A stretch of 20,284 nt of DNA from a virus, in the IMG/VR virus record IMGVR_UViG_3300008262_000623, positions 1-20,284 of that record. One strand, given 5' to 3'. Within the stretch, counting starts at the first letter, position 1, and the number at the start of each line of letters is the position of its first letter. Below the pieces are notes generated by a model that searched no databases, was not told the DNA's origin, and saw only the letters and a list, made by a program, of their open reading frames with translations. Positions 6,881-12,606 of this stretch are shown here, one piece after another. Both the position numbers and the translations under genes were made by a program.

Positions 6881-7030
6881 CGAAAAAATACCCCCCAAAT
6901 CTCGCGAAGGACTATCCGACGGTCGATTGACCAATTGGCAACGCGAAATAAGGAGGGATTTTTTAATTTTTTCATTCGGATAGTCAGCACAATTATACTC
7001 CATTAAATGAATAAGGCGAGTGAAATCTAT
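6881..7030 (-). promoter_or_regulatory. Leader region with 10-bp inverted repeat and CCAATTGG palindrome
   Basis: 150 bases between the YqaJ stop and the chosen start of the replication gene. It contains a perfect 10-bp inverted repeat, GACTATCCGA at 6910-6919 and TCGGATAGTC at 6976-6985. Inside it are a perfect palindrome CCAATTGG (6931-6938), a small dyad GGTC-GATT-GACC (6921-6932) and two CGCGAA copies. No clear TAnnTTTG box was seen. It could be an operator, a leader RNA structure or part of an origin. Part of it would be coding if the upstream ATG at 7003 is used. Confidence 0.4.
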
Positions 7031-7732
7031 TTACAACGCGCTCCACTTATTGACAATGTCTCGTCGATAGGCATCAGCACGCTCAATCCGCTCAAGCAAC
7101 TCACCAACTTTCAGCGCGTCGAACTCGATGAGTGTGTGATGTAGCATTCGATGATCGGGTTGACGCGGGTCGAACGACGCAAACACCCAGTGCGTCCGAT
7201 TAAACGTCAGCATATTCAATTGAACTTGCCAATAATAATCTTCATTGATGTCGTAAAGCGAAGCACCGTCAACAACGCGCGAATGCATAAAGTGATTGAT
7301 TGAATTGAATGGGCATTTGACCTCAACTCCGACATCGATTCCGAGTTCCGCGTGATGCATCATCGCATCGGGCGAACAACCAGTGTAATCGTTGAACAAT
7401 TTGAATGAAGGTTTCAACTCGGTTCGGTCGTTAGGTGAATTGATGGCGCGTTGAACGTGCTTGAGTGCAATCTCCTCCCATTCATTCCCCCATTCAATCG
7501 CGCGACCAAATGCCTCATCGGTCGTTTGACCCGTGATGACCTCCATTGCTTTCCCGATGATGTACTTTTCGGCGGTCTGCGACCACTTGCCCGATTCCTT
7601 GTCGGCCTTGGTGCGAGGGTCAGTCATCAGCGCGGAGATTCCGCTTCCCGTAAACTTGCCGAGACGCACCTTGTCCCAAGCGATTGAATTTTGTGCGATG
7701 TGCATCATCGCGTCTTGAATATACTGGTTCAT
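7031..7732 (-). CDS. YqaJ-family (lambda Exo-like) 5'-3' exonuclease
   Basis: 233 residues, typical length. The lambda exonuclease/YqaJ core is readable: RLGKFTGSGISALM near the N-terminus, GNEWEEIAL with Glu86/87, the PD motif in GCSPDAMM (Asp122), ExK in GVEVKCP (Glu137, Lys139), and YYWQVQLNMLTF (Gln169/Gln171) closing the site. It would resect duplex ends so that the annealing protein, encoded just upstream with an ATGA-type overlap, can load. Together they form a Red-like recombination pair. Confidence 0.9.
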   Translation of the reverse strand: MNQYIQDAMMHIAQNSIAWDKVRLGKFTGSGISALMTDPRTKADKESGKWSQTAEKYIIGKAMEVITGQTTDEAFGRAIEWGNEWEEIALKHVQRAINSPNDRTELKPSFKLFNDYTGCSPDAMMHHAELGIDVGVEVKCPFNSINHFMHSRVVDGASLYDINEDYYWQVQLNMLTFNRTHWVFASFDPRQPDHRMLHHTLIEFDALKVGELLERIERADAYRRDIVNKWSAL

Positions 7733-8391
7733 TGTCTTGATTGAATAAGTTGGTTTAATTTGGTTTTTTGTTCATCGCTCATCAAATCGGCGAGCGTCTC
7801 CATTGCATTCCGAATCTCGAACTCATCTGCTCCGCTTTTGATGCCTTGCTCAAGTTTTAACATCGTGCTCTCCGGGAGTTCGGTGACTGGTCGTTGCAAC
7901 TTAAAAGGGCGATAGGTGTCGGCGTTCTTTCGGTTAAGGTCGCGACCGAATATCTTGCCGAGTGACTGAGCGGCATTTTTGAGACATTCCGCTTTCAACT
8001 TAGGAAACGCAAGGTCAAGGGCGTTCGGTTTCTTATTCGACGGGGAAAGTGCCCATTGATTCCGTGCTTGCGGGTCGTTTTTCAGCGAGTCAGGGACTCG
8101 GTCAACCATTATGATGACCGATGCACATCCGAGTCGTTTAATGCGCTCCCCGGTAATCGGATGAACGACGACCAATTCGAGACAACCTTGCACCTCATTT
8201 GCGATTGTATTCCAATTGAAATTTTCGGTTGACCACTGGCCGAAAAACAACTCGTCGAGGGTCATTTCGATGTGACTGATGACAAGGGTTCGCGCTTTGC
8301 CATCGGGCGTTGACTCAATTCCCTCGTCGGAGGGTTGAGAATTCAAACGTTGATTGAACTTTTGGAGGGCGTCTATCTTATTCGTGTCCAT
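7729..8391 (-). CDS. Single-strand annealing protein (Rad52/Sak-like)
   Basis: 220 residues. KARTLVISHIEMTLDELFFGQW near residue 32, a beta-rich middle (CLELVVVHPITGERIKRLG), then ALDLAFPKLKAECLKNAAQS at 124-143 followed by LGKIFGRDLNRK resemble the core of Rad52-superfamily phage annealing proteins, where a conserved Ala/Leu/Lys-rich helix is followed by LG..(F/L)GR.L. A helical C-terminus (SDEQKTKLNQLIQ) follows. Partnership with the adjacent YqaJ exonuclease strongly supports a recombinase role. The exact subfamily (Rad52/Sak versus ERF-like) cannot be fixed by eye. Confidence 0.65.
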   Translation of the reverse strand: MDTNKIDALQKFNQRLNSQPSDEGIESTPDGKARTLVISHIEMTLDELFFGQWSTENFNWNTIANEVQGCLELVVVHPITGERIKRLGCASVIIMVDRVPDSLKNDPQARNQWALSPSNKKPNALDLAFPKLKAECLKNAAQSLGKIFGRDLNRKNADTYRPFKLQRPVTELPESTMLKLEQGIKSGADEFEIRNAMETLADLMSDEQKTKLNQLIQSRQ

Positions 8392-8683
8392 CGTATGGGA
8401 GTGCTTGAGTTAATGAATCAATGACTTTTGCGTACAATTGAATGAATCTCTCGCTATCAATTGGAACGACATCGAAATTGTTGAGCAGTTCGCCAACCCG
8501 GTCGTTTATGGCGATGAGACCGCCCGCCTTGTTGTCGATGATCTCGATAACCTTGTTTTCATCAATGATGCAAAAGCATTGCCAGTCGCGTTGTTTATAC
8601 GCGCAGTAGTACGGCAATTCGATTGTGATTGTATCAACCGCCATCGGGCGACTGATAACGTGAGTGATTGTCTTCTTTGACAT
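8378..8683 (-). CDS. Hypothetical protein, 101 residues
   Basis: Begins MSKKTITHVISRPMAVDTIT and contains CFCIIDENKVIEIIDNKAG and LNNFDVVPIDSERFIQLYAK. Mixed alpha/beta, soluble, no membrane segment. It overlaps the annealing protein gene by 14 bases. No family recognised; context suggests a recombination or replication accessory. Confidence 0.6.
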   Translation of the reverse strand: MSKKTITHVISRPMAVDTITIELPYYCAYKQRDWQCFCIIDENKVIEIIDNKAGGLIAINDRVGELLNNFDVVPIDSERFIQLYAKVIDSLTQALPYDGHE

Positions 8684-8695
8684 ATTAAAAAGGGT

Positions 8696-8896
8696 TTAAA
8701 AATTGCTTAATAATTCGAGTGACCAGTCGCGACCAATGCCGCCCGCGATGAAATTGCCATTGTTGTCCTCGCGATAGTCGAGGTCAAGGGAATCACATCG
8801 CTCGATGAACGAGTTGAGTGCTTCGCGAATGTTGCGGAATTCGATGACTTGCGAGGTGCGATTCGGCAAGTTGTTGATGATAAGAGTGTAAGACAT
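8696..8896 (-). CDS. Hypothetical protein, 66 residues
   Basis: I place the start at ATG 8896 (MSYTLIINNLPNRTSQVIEF) rather than the longer frame to 8965, because the next upstream gene ends at 8920 and the 8897-8938 DNA is a low-complexity TTGA-type repeat. The product continues NIREALNSFIERCDSLDL and ends with RDWSLELLSNF. No family recognised. Confidence 0.55.
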   Translation of the reverse strand: MSYTLIINNLPNRTSQVIEFRNIREALNSFIERCDSLDLDYREDNNGNFIAGGIGRDWSLELLSNF

Positions 8897-8938
8897 ATGA
8901 TTGAGGATTGATTGATTGATTACTTGGTTGATTGATTG
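8897..8938. repeat. TTGA/ATTG tetranucleotide repeat tract
   Basis: Plus strand reads as several imperfect ATTG units in two clusters (8906-8920 and 8928-8938) across the stop of the 57-residue gene and the leader of the next gene. Simple-sequence slippage is the likely origin. A leader role is possible but not shown. Confidence 0.5.
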
Positions 8939-9093
8939 CATTTTTCGCAACACAACGTAGTCCATTGTGCATCTTGAACGTATGATTGAAATCGTTCTAA
9001 GGAAAGTGCGTCTTTATATTGGTTTGACAATCCGCACAACGTGCGCTTGCCATTGAGAGTTGCGTGAAATCTATTTTGGTTCTTAAATGACAT
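8920..9093 (-). CDS. Small Cys-containing protein, 57 residues
   Basis: ATG at 9093 to TAA at 8920. Product starts MSFKNQNRFHATLNGKRTLC and has a CxxC-like end (TLCCEKCNQSTK) plus an earlier Cys20, so a single zinc site made of Cys20 with Cys48/49 and Cys52 is conceivable. HATLNGKRTLCGLS followed later by CCEKC resembles small zinc-binding phage proteins. Codon use matches the neighbours. It fills most of an apparent 275-base gap. Confidence 0.55.
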   Translation of the reverse strand: MSFKNQNRFHATLNGKRTLCGLSNQYKDALSLERFQSYVQDAQWTTLCCEKCNQSTK

Positions 9094-9137
9094 TGCGAGT
9101 ATGAGATTTGAATTGATTACTGGGTAAGTAAATGAAA

Positions 9138-9156
9138 GCGCGTTGTCGAGTCGCGC
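9138..9156 (-). terminator. Possible weak hairpin after the 82-residue gene
   Basis: GCGCG (9138-9142) and CGCGC (9152-9156) can pair around a nine-base loop just downstream (minus strand) of the gene ending at 9171. The following bases on the minus strand (TTTCATTTA) are only weakly U-rich, so it may be an attenuator or nothing. Confidence 0.25.
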
Positions 9157-9170
9157 CCCTCGATGGTTTT

Positions 9171-9419
9171 TTATTTTATACCAAAAGGTTTCAATGCTTG
9201 TTGAAAAATGGGGTGCATATTAGAATCGGAGTTTTTCGCCTCTAATTTTTTTTTCTTATCTAAGAATTGCGCCCAAAGTTTTAAGAGTGTTTTATTATCT
9301 TCTCCGAATTCCATATCGAGTATTCTCAGCGCGTCCATTGCTGATTCGATATCCGATATATCTACGCAATTACTTACTTTCAAGTATGGGTTGTTTTTGA
9401 TTTTTTCCGTGAGTGTCAT
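9171..9419 (-). CDS. Hypothetical helical protein, 82 residues; first gene after the 9.4-kb promoter
   Basis: Starts MTLTEKIKNNPYLKVSNC and continues with an acidic helix (DISDIESAMDALRILD) and a Lys-rich helix (LDKKKKLEAKNSD). No family recognised. It is the first gene after a convincing minus-strand promoter and operator (9442-9468), so it heads the annealing/exonuclease/replication transcript. Promoter-proximal small genes in phages are often regulators or host-takeover proteins, but there is no direct evidence here. Confidence 0.65.
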   Translation of the reverse strand: MTLTEKIKNNPYLKVSNCVDISDIESAMDALRILDMEFGEDNKTLLKLWAQFLDKKKKLEAKNSDSNMHPIFQQALKPFGIK

Positions 9420-9441
9420 TGTGTGTGTGTTAATTATTGGA

Positions 9442-9449
9442 CAAATATA
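9442..9449 (-). promoter_or_regulatory. Bacteroidota-type -7 promoter box (P1)
   Basis: Minus strand TATATTTG is an exact match to TAnnTTTG and lies about 22 bases upstream of ATG 9419. No TTTG is present at the expected -33 position, so the promoter may need an activator or a different sigma factor. Confidence 0.65.
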
Positions 9450-9468
9450 TGTCGCATTTTTGCTACAT
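9449..9468. promoter_or_regulatory. 20-bp operator-like dyad O1
   Basis: ATGTCGC-ATTTTT-GCTACAT: the 7-base arms match at six of seven positions. It overlaps the -7 box of P1 by one base, where a bound repressor would block RNA polymerase. A copy with the same geometry lies at 12578-12597. Confidence 0.6.
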
Positions 9469-9560
9469 CCGACACCTGAGTGAAAATAATTTTCATCGCG
9501 CTATGTTAATAACTGCGATAAACTCAATACTGACGCGGGTTTCGTTGTGGAAAAACTATT

Positions 9561-10859
9561 TTAAACGTATGAGTATTTGCCGTAATTCGGCAACAACTCA
9601 AAGAACATTCGCATCATAATCATATCAGCGTAGTCGGGAGATAGGCCGTGCATCCGTTGAATTTCATCTTTACTGGTGACCGTCAACTTGCTATCGCCGT
9701 CAGGGTTTTTACGGCGAATCATATCGAGTTCCTTGACGATCGTTTCCTTGTATTCGCTTGGGAATATCACACGACCGAATTCGATGAACTCTGCGAGTTT
9801 AAAATAACACTCCGCTTTGAGATTGACAAACCTCTCCGGGTGCGATGCTTTGGATCCATTGCGGAAACCTCGCGTTCCTTTCACTATGTCGCAGACACCT
9901 CCTCCGACACCGTCCTCATCGATGATGATATTGCCTAACTTGACGTATTTGAGATTTGCAAGGTTCTTAATTGCCTCGGCAACTTCGGTCACACGCTTTC
10001 GGCGTAACTCGATGACTTGAATAAGTGACAACCCTCGCCACAATCCAATGACCGACCTATCCTTTCCGAGTCGGGCAATGTCGGCGGTGATAAACAACTC
10101 GCCAGTACCGTCAGGTTCACGAAAGCATCGGAGCACATCATCGGTGTTAAATATGGCGTCGTTTGAATCATCAAAGTTCCAATCGCCATCGAGCAACCTC
10201 TTGCGGTCAACCTCAGGCAATTTTGAGAGGGTTTCGATGTATGACGGCGGTAGGTGTGGGTTGTCGATAGCACGCGCTTGAATAAAGGCCATATAAGGAG
10301 GCAACTCCCCGGTCGTCCAAGGCGAATAAAACTCGTTATACAACCAACCTTTTGACGGGTTGCAAGTGAGGAGTCCTTTCGGTGCGAGATTGTACTCATT
10401 CAATTTGAACCTGACGCGACTGCGAACTATATCAACCGCTTTCTTTGATACCTGAGAACACTCGTCGATGTAGAAATCAGTGACCTCAAGCGATCCAAGT
10501 GAGTCGAAATTCGCATCGGACGGATATGCGAACAAGTCCTTTAGCAGAATCTCGCTCCCATTTGCGAACTGGATGATGTTTGATTGAGCATTGAATTGAT
10601 AGTGTTTGTTGGCAACAAGGCCAAACATTCCCGCGACCTCGAAAAACGTCTTTAAAGTAGTCTTTTTAAGCGTATCGAGTTTAGAGCGACCTATGAGTCC
10701 CCGCGTGCCTTTATATTTCAACCTCCGTTGTATTTGCCAAGCGCAACCGATGAACGATTTCGACCCCCCCGCACCGCCTCCGAAGAGCACAAGTTCAAAA
10801 GGCGAGTCGGTCGCCAATGCTTTCAAACATTCGATTTGCTTGGGGAGAAACTCAATCAT
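9561..10859 (-). CDS. terL: Large terminase subunit
   Basis: 432 residues from ATG 10859, chosen over an in-frame TTG at 10871 because it forms an ATGA overlap with the upstream stop. The packaging ATPase shows a Walker-A-like GGGAGGSKS (27-35), Walker B DFYIDE (128-133) and motif III LLTCNPS (163-169). The RNase-H-like nuclease half has FITADIARLGKD (Asp260), IIIDEDGVGGG (Asp314, Asp316) and LSPDYADM (Asp409, Asp412). It pumps DNA into the prohead and cuts concatemers. Unusually it is read with the early genes, opposite to the portal and the other small-terminase candidate. Confidence 0.95.
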   Translation of the reverse strand: MIEFLPKQIECLKALATDSPFELVLFGGGAGGSKSFIGCAWQIQRRLKYKGTRGLIGRSKLDTLKKTTLKTFFEVAGMFGLVANKHYQFNAQSNIIQFANGSEILLKDLFAYPSDANFDSLGSLEVTDFYIDECSQVSKKAVDIVRSRVRFKLNEYNLAPKGLLTCNPSKGWLYNEFYSPWTTGELPPYMAFIQARAIDNPHLPPSYIETLSKLPEVDRKRLLDGDWNFDDSNDAIFNTDDVLRCFREPDGTGELFITADIARLGKDRSVIGLWRGLSLIQVIELRRKRVTEVAEAIKNLANLKYVKLGNIIIDEDGVGGGVCDIVKGTRGFRNGSKASHPERFVNLKAECYFKLAEFIEFGRVIFPSEYKETIVKELDMIRRKNPDGDSKLTVTSKDEIQRMHGLSPDYADMIMMRMFFELLPNYGKYSYV

Positions 10860-11176
10860 CGGATAAACCAACTATTTTCTTTCAACTTTGTCAATTGACG
10901 GATATACTTGTTGTGACTGACCCCGATGACCGAGGAGATATGACTTGCGATATTGATTCCCTCCGAATGGAGTCGCATCAATTCCGATGTTGCCTTGTCA
11001 ACTGAAATCATCCGCTGACTGGCGTACTTGAGGAGGCGTTCGTGATGCAAGTCTTGAATGAGTTGAGAGTTGAGAGCGTGCTCTTTTTTGCTCATCTTAG
11101 GCGGTTCAAGATTCATCAACTCCCTCTCGGTCATCGCATCATCTTTGACATCAATTAGGTTGTCGAACTTAGGCAT
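10856..11176 (-). CDS. Small HTH-like protein upstream of terL; possible small terminase
   Basis: 106 residues, hydrophilic and helical. Residues about 59-96 (SVDKATSELMRLHSEGINIA, then IGVSHNKYIRQL) read like a helix-turn-helix. The stop overlaps the terL start as ATGA, the place where a small terminase subunit is normally encoded. A second small-terminase candidate lies at 14186 on the other strand, and that one has a clearer family signature. Alternatives are a transcription regulator or terminase accessory. Confidence 0.5.
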   Translation of the reverse strand: MPKFDNLIDVKDDAMTERELMNLEPPKMSKKEHALNSQLIQDLHHERLLKYASQRMISVDKATSELMRLHSEGINIASHISSVIGVSHNKYIRQLTKLKENSWFIR

Positions 11177-11643
11177 ACTTTAGTATAAATAAGACCGTTT
11201 AAATATAGGCAATCGGCAATCTTGTTCATCGTGTCGTGAATATCCTTGTCGGTAATGTAAAGGTCGGCGATATTGGTTCGACAATGGATGATGAGTGAAT
11301 GATTGTACTTGTTCGCGAAATATGACCCGACTTGCATTAAGGTGAGTTTTTTGGTGTCAACCAGTTCGGCACAAGCGCAATAAATAACCATCTGCCTCGC
11401 CATCACCTCGCGCCGCTTTCGACTGGTTGTTTCTCGGATATCCTTGACGCCAGTTAGCATCGTGACACACGCGCAAATATGGTCGAAGGTCGCCTCGATA
11501 CTTTGCTCCTCGGCATCGAATTGAGCGATTCGGAGATTGACGTCACAACGAACCTCAGGCATCAACATCGGATGAATCGCGATAAGTGCTTTTTTATGGT
11601 CGCGGGGGTTAATGAGCGACAAGAGGGTCTCAATGGTGTTCAT
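11155..11643 (-). CDS. DnaA domain IV-like DNA-binding protein
   Basis: 162 residues with no ATPase domain. The second half carries the DnaA C-terminal signature: SRKRREVMARQMVIYCA (74-90), LTLMQVGSYFANKYNHSLIIH (100-120) and CRTNIADLY, to be compared with SRKRE.V.ARQ.AMYLAR....SL..IG..FG.RDHSTV.HA...I in bacterial DnaA. In DnaA this domain binds DnaA boxes. The N-terminal ~70 residues (CDVNLRIAQFDAEEQ) are not recognised. It probably binds phage or host origin sites, recruiting or competing with host DnaA. It overlaps both neighbours by a few bases. Confidence 0.75.
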   Translation of the reverse strand: MNTIETLLSLINPRDHKKALIAIHPMLMPEVRCDVNLRIAQFDAEEQSIEATFDHICACVTMLTGVKDIRETTSRKRREVMARQMVIYCACAELVDTKKLTLMQVGSYFANKYNHSLIIHCRTNIADLYITDKDIHDTMNKIADCLYLNGLIYTKVCLSSTT

Positions 11644-11933
11644 TTGTCACCTCCTTTGTATTTGGCAATCCAATTCGGTAGTTTATCAATGTAAGAATCA
11701 TTGTCAATAAATCCAATGACCAACCATTTGAACCCCTCATTCAATTCTACTATTAAGGTATAAGGTTGTTTATCGCGGGAATGCTTGCATATTGAAAACC
11801 GATAAAAATCTTCATATTCAGTCCAAGAGGCAACCCATTCGATTTGCAATAATTCGTCAAGTGAATTGAATTCCCTTGTTTCGTTTTCATAACCCGAAAA
11901 AAAAGCGGGTCGATATTGAATAATAAAGTTCAT
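11640..11933 (-). CDS. Hypothetical protein, 97 residues
   Basis: Start placed at ATG 11933 (MNFIIQYRPAFFSGYENETR), which overlaps the upstream zinc-ribbon gene stop as ATGA; a longer frame to 11981 would intrude on that gene. It is aromatic-rich (WVASWTEYEDFYRF, GFKWLVIGFIDND) and predicted beta-rich, and ends PNWIAKYKGGDK. No family recognised. Confidence 0.6.
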   Translation of the reverse strand: MNFIIQYRPAFFSGYENETREFNSLDELLQIEWVASWTEYEDFYRFSICKHSRDKQPYTLIVELNEGFKWLVIGFIDNDSYIDKLPNWIAKYKGGDK

Positions 11934-12100
11934 TCGATAGTATATAAGGATTCCCAAATAAACCGCCCACAAACCGAGCACTTGAGTTGCTTCTCACCTT
12001 TATCAACTCGCTCGATAGTGTCATCAATAAAGTCACGATAACTCAAGTCCTCAGGTTCGCGATGCGGACACTTAGAACGGAAGGTCGTTGCCACTTTCAT
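11930..12100 (-). CDS. Small zinc-ribbon-like protein, 56 residues
   Basis: Short ORF filling the gap between the SSB-tailed gene and the 97-residue gene. It has an early CPH pair (Cys11, His13) and a late CSVCGRFIW knuckle, enough for a C/H-x-CxxC zinc site. The start is ATG 12100, inside the last codons of the upstream gene (29-base overlap), or GTG 12094. The stop overlaps the next start as ATGA. Function unknown. Confidence 0.55.
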   Translation of the reverse strand: MKVATTFRSKCPHREPEDLSYRDFIDDTIERVDKGEKQLKCSVCGRFIWESLYTIE

Positions 12101-12311
12101 CGGACTCAACTGGTGCTTTTGGTTTGATTTCGGTCGTTTCGACTTTCATCGATAGAAACTTTCCGTTTTTCCCCTCCTTAACCCAAGCGACGAGGTTGTA
12201 AAGGTCGCCGCCGATTTTGATGTTGCCTCGATAGTCGGGTTGCTTATCCTCGGTCTTTTTAGTGTTACGGAACAACGCTCCGAATTTCTCTTGTGGTTCA
12301 AAATTGCTCAT
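12072..12311 (-). CDS. Small protein with SSB-type C-terminal tail
   Basis: 79 residues. The body (EKFGALFRNTKKTEDKQPDYRGN, then DLYNLVAWVKEGKNGKFLSM) looks like a minimal beta-barrel of the kind in short phage proteins of this pattern. The last residues DESGNDLPF closely match the acidic DDDLPF tip of bacterial SSB that docks repair and replication proteins. It is the second gene of the early transcript, upstream of recombination and replication functions. It may be a mini-SSB or a competitor for the SSB-tip binding pocket. Fold and DNA binding are inferred. Confidence 0.6.
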   Translation of the reverse strand: MSNFEPQEKFGALFRNTKKTEDKQPDYRGNIKIGGDLYNLVAWVKEGKNGKFLSMKVETTEIKPKAPVESDESGNDLPF

Positions 12312-12312
12312 C

Positions 12313-12522
12313 TTATTGATTGTTTATGTGATTACTTACTATATGACAAATGTCCTTATTGGTTACCTCACTCAATCGGCGAAGGTGTTTATATTGAATC
12401 GCGTCAGGTCGTTCAATCCATCGGTATATCGTCCATCGAGACACCCGCAGTTTTTTCGCGCACAAGTCCCGCGTTCCGAACTCATCCAGTATGAACTCCT
12501 CTAATTTATTTACTTTTGCCAT
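12313..12522 (-). CDS. Small helix-turn-helix regulator (Cro-like)
   Basis: 69 residues from ATG 12522; a TTG two codons upstream is less likely. DLCAKKLRVSRWTIYRWIER (19-38) is a clear helix-turn-helix followed by YKHLRRLSEVTNKDI, the layout of small Cro/XRE-type or YdaS-like phage repressors. It is the first gene of the minus-strand block and lies next to a divergent promoter region with a 20-bp dyad (12578-12597) repeated at 9449-9468. The simplest reading is that it binds these dyads, autoregulating itself and controlling the divergent sigma-like gene and the second early promoter. Confidence 0.75.
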   Translation of the reverse strand: MAKVNKLEEFILDEFGTRDLCAKKLRVSRWTIYRWIERPDAIQYKHLRRLSEVTNKDICHIVSNHINNQ

Positions 12523-12561
12523 TGTCAATCGTTTTAGGTCGCCCGCATATCAGTCACGGGT

Positions 12562-12569
12562 TACATTTG
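12562..12569 (+). promoter_or_regulatory. Plus-strand -7 box for the sigma-like gene (P3)
   Basis: TACATTTG fits TAnnTTTG and lies about 37 bases upstream of the TTG start at 12607. There is no clear TTTG at -33; the nearest is TTTT at 12532-12535, 26 bases away. The expected start site is just before the operator dyad. Confidence 0.45.
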
Positions 12570-12570
12570 G

Positions 12571-12578
12571 CAAAGATA
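12571..12578 (-). promoter_or_regulatory. Minus-strand -7 box for the early block (P2)
   Basis: Minus strand TATCTTTG fits TAnnTTTG. A TTTG at 12602-12605, 23 bases upstream, is a plausible -33 element. The box lies about 49 bases upstream of ATG 12522. Confidence 0.65.
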
Positions 12579-12597
12579 TGTAAGTTATTCGCTACAT
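12578..12597. promoter_or_regulatory. 20-bp operator-like dyad O2
   Basis: ATGTAAG-TTATTC-GCTACAT: the arms match at five of seven positions and the right arm is identical to O1. It overlaps the -7 box of P2 by one base, exactly as O1 does at P1, and lies just downstream of the expected start of the plus-strand promoter. Confidence 0.6.
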
Positions 12598-12606
12598 CGA
12601 ACAAAG

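Larger units (their letters stand above)
9420..9560 (-). promoter_or_regulatory. 141-base control region between terL and the recombination genes
   Basis: Contains, in minus-strand order, a DnaA-box-like TTTTCCACA (9546-9554, one mismatch to TTATCCACA), an exact 15-base palindrome TGAAAATAATTTTCA (9481-9495), a 20-bp operator-like dyad (9449-9468), a -7 box (9442-9449) and a GT repeat before the start codon (9420-9430). The palindrome lies just upstream of the expected -33 position. The region could combine promoter control with an origin function; the latter is speculative. Confidence 0.55.
12523..12606. promoter_or_regulatory. Divergent promoter/operator region
   Basis: 84 non-coding bases separating the HTH regulator (minus) and the sigma-like gene (plus). 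It holds a minus-strand -7 box (12571-12578), a plus-strand -7 box (12562-12569) one base away, and a 20-bp dyad (12578-12597). The two polymerase footprints would overlap almost completely, so the promoters should compete. Confidence 0.65.

Noticed and set aside
6881-7003. 41-residue N-terminal extension of the replication protein
   Set aside because: The family-like N-terminus starts at MRESFIIYRSF, and the extension covers an inverted repeat; retained only as an alternative.
7139-7145. ATGTAGC half-site of the operator inside the exonuclease gene
   Set aside because: No matching second arm and no -7 box nearby; likely chance.
8897-8965. N-terminal extension of the 66-residue gene to 8965
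   Set aside because: It overlaps the 57-residue Cys gene and is encoded by the tetranucleotide repeat.
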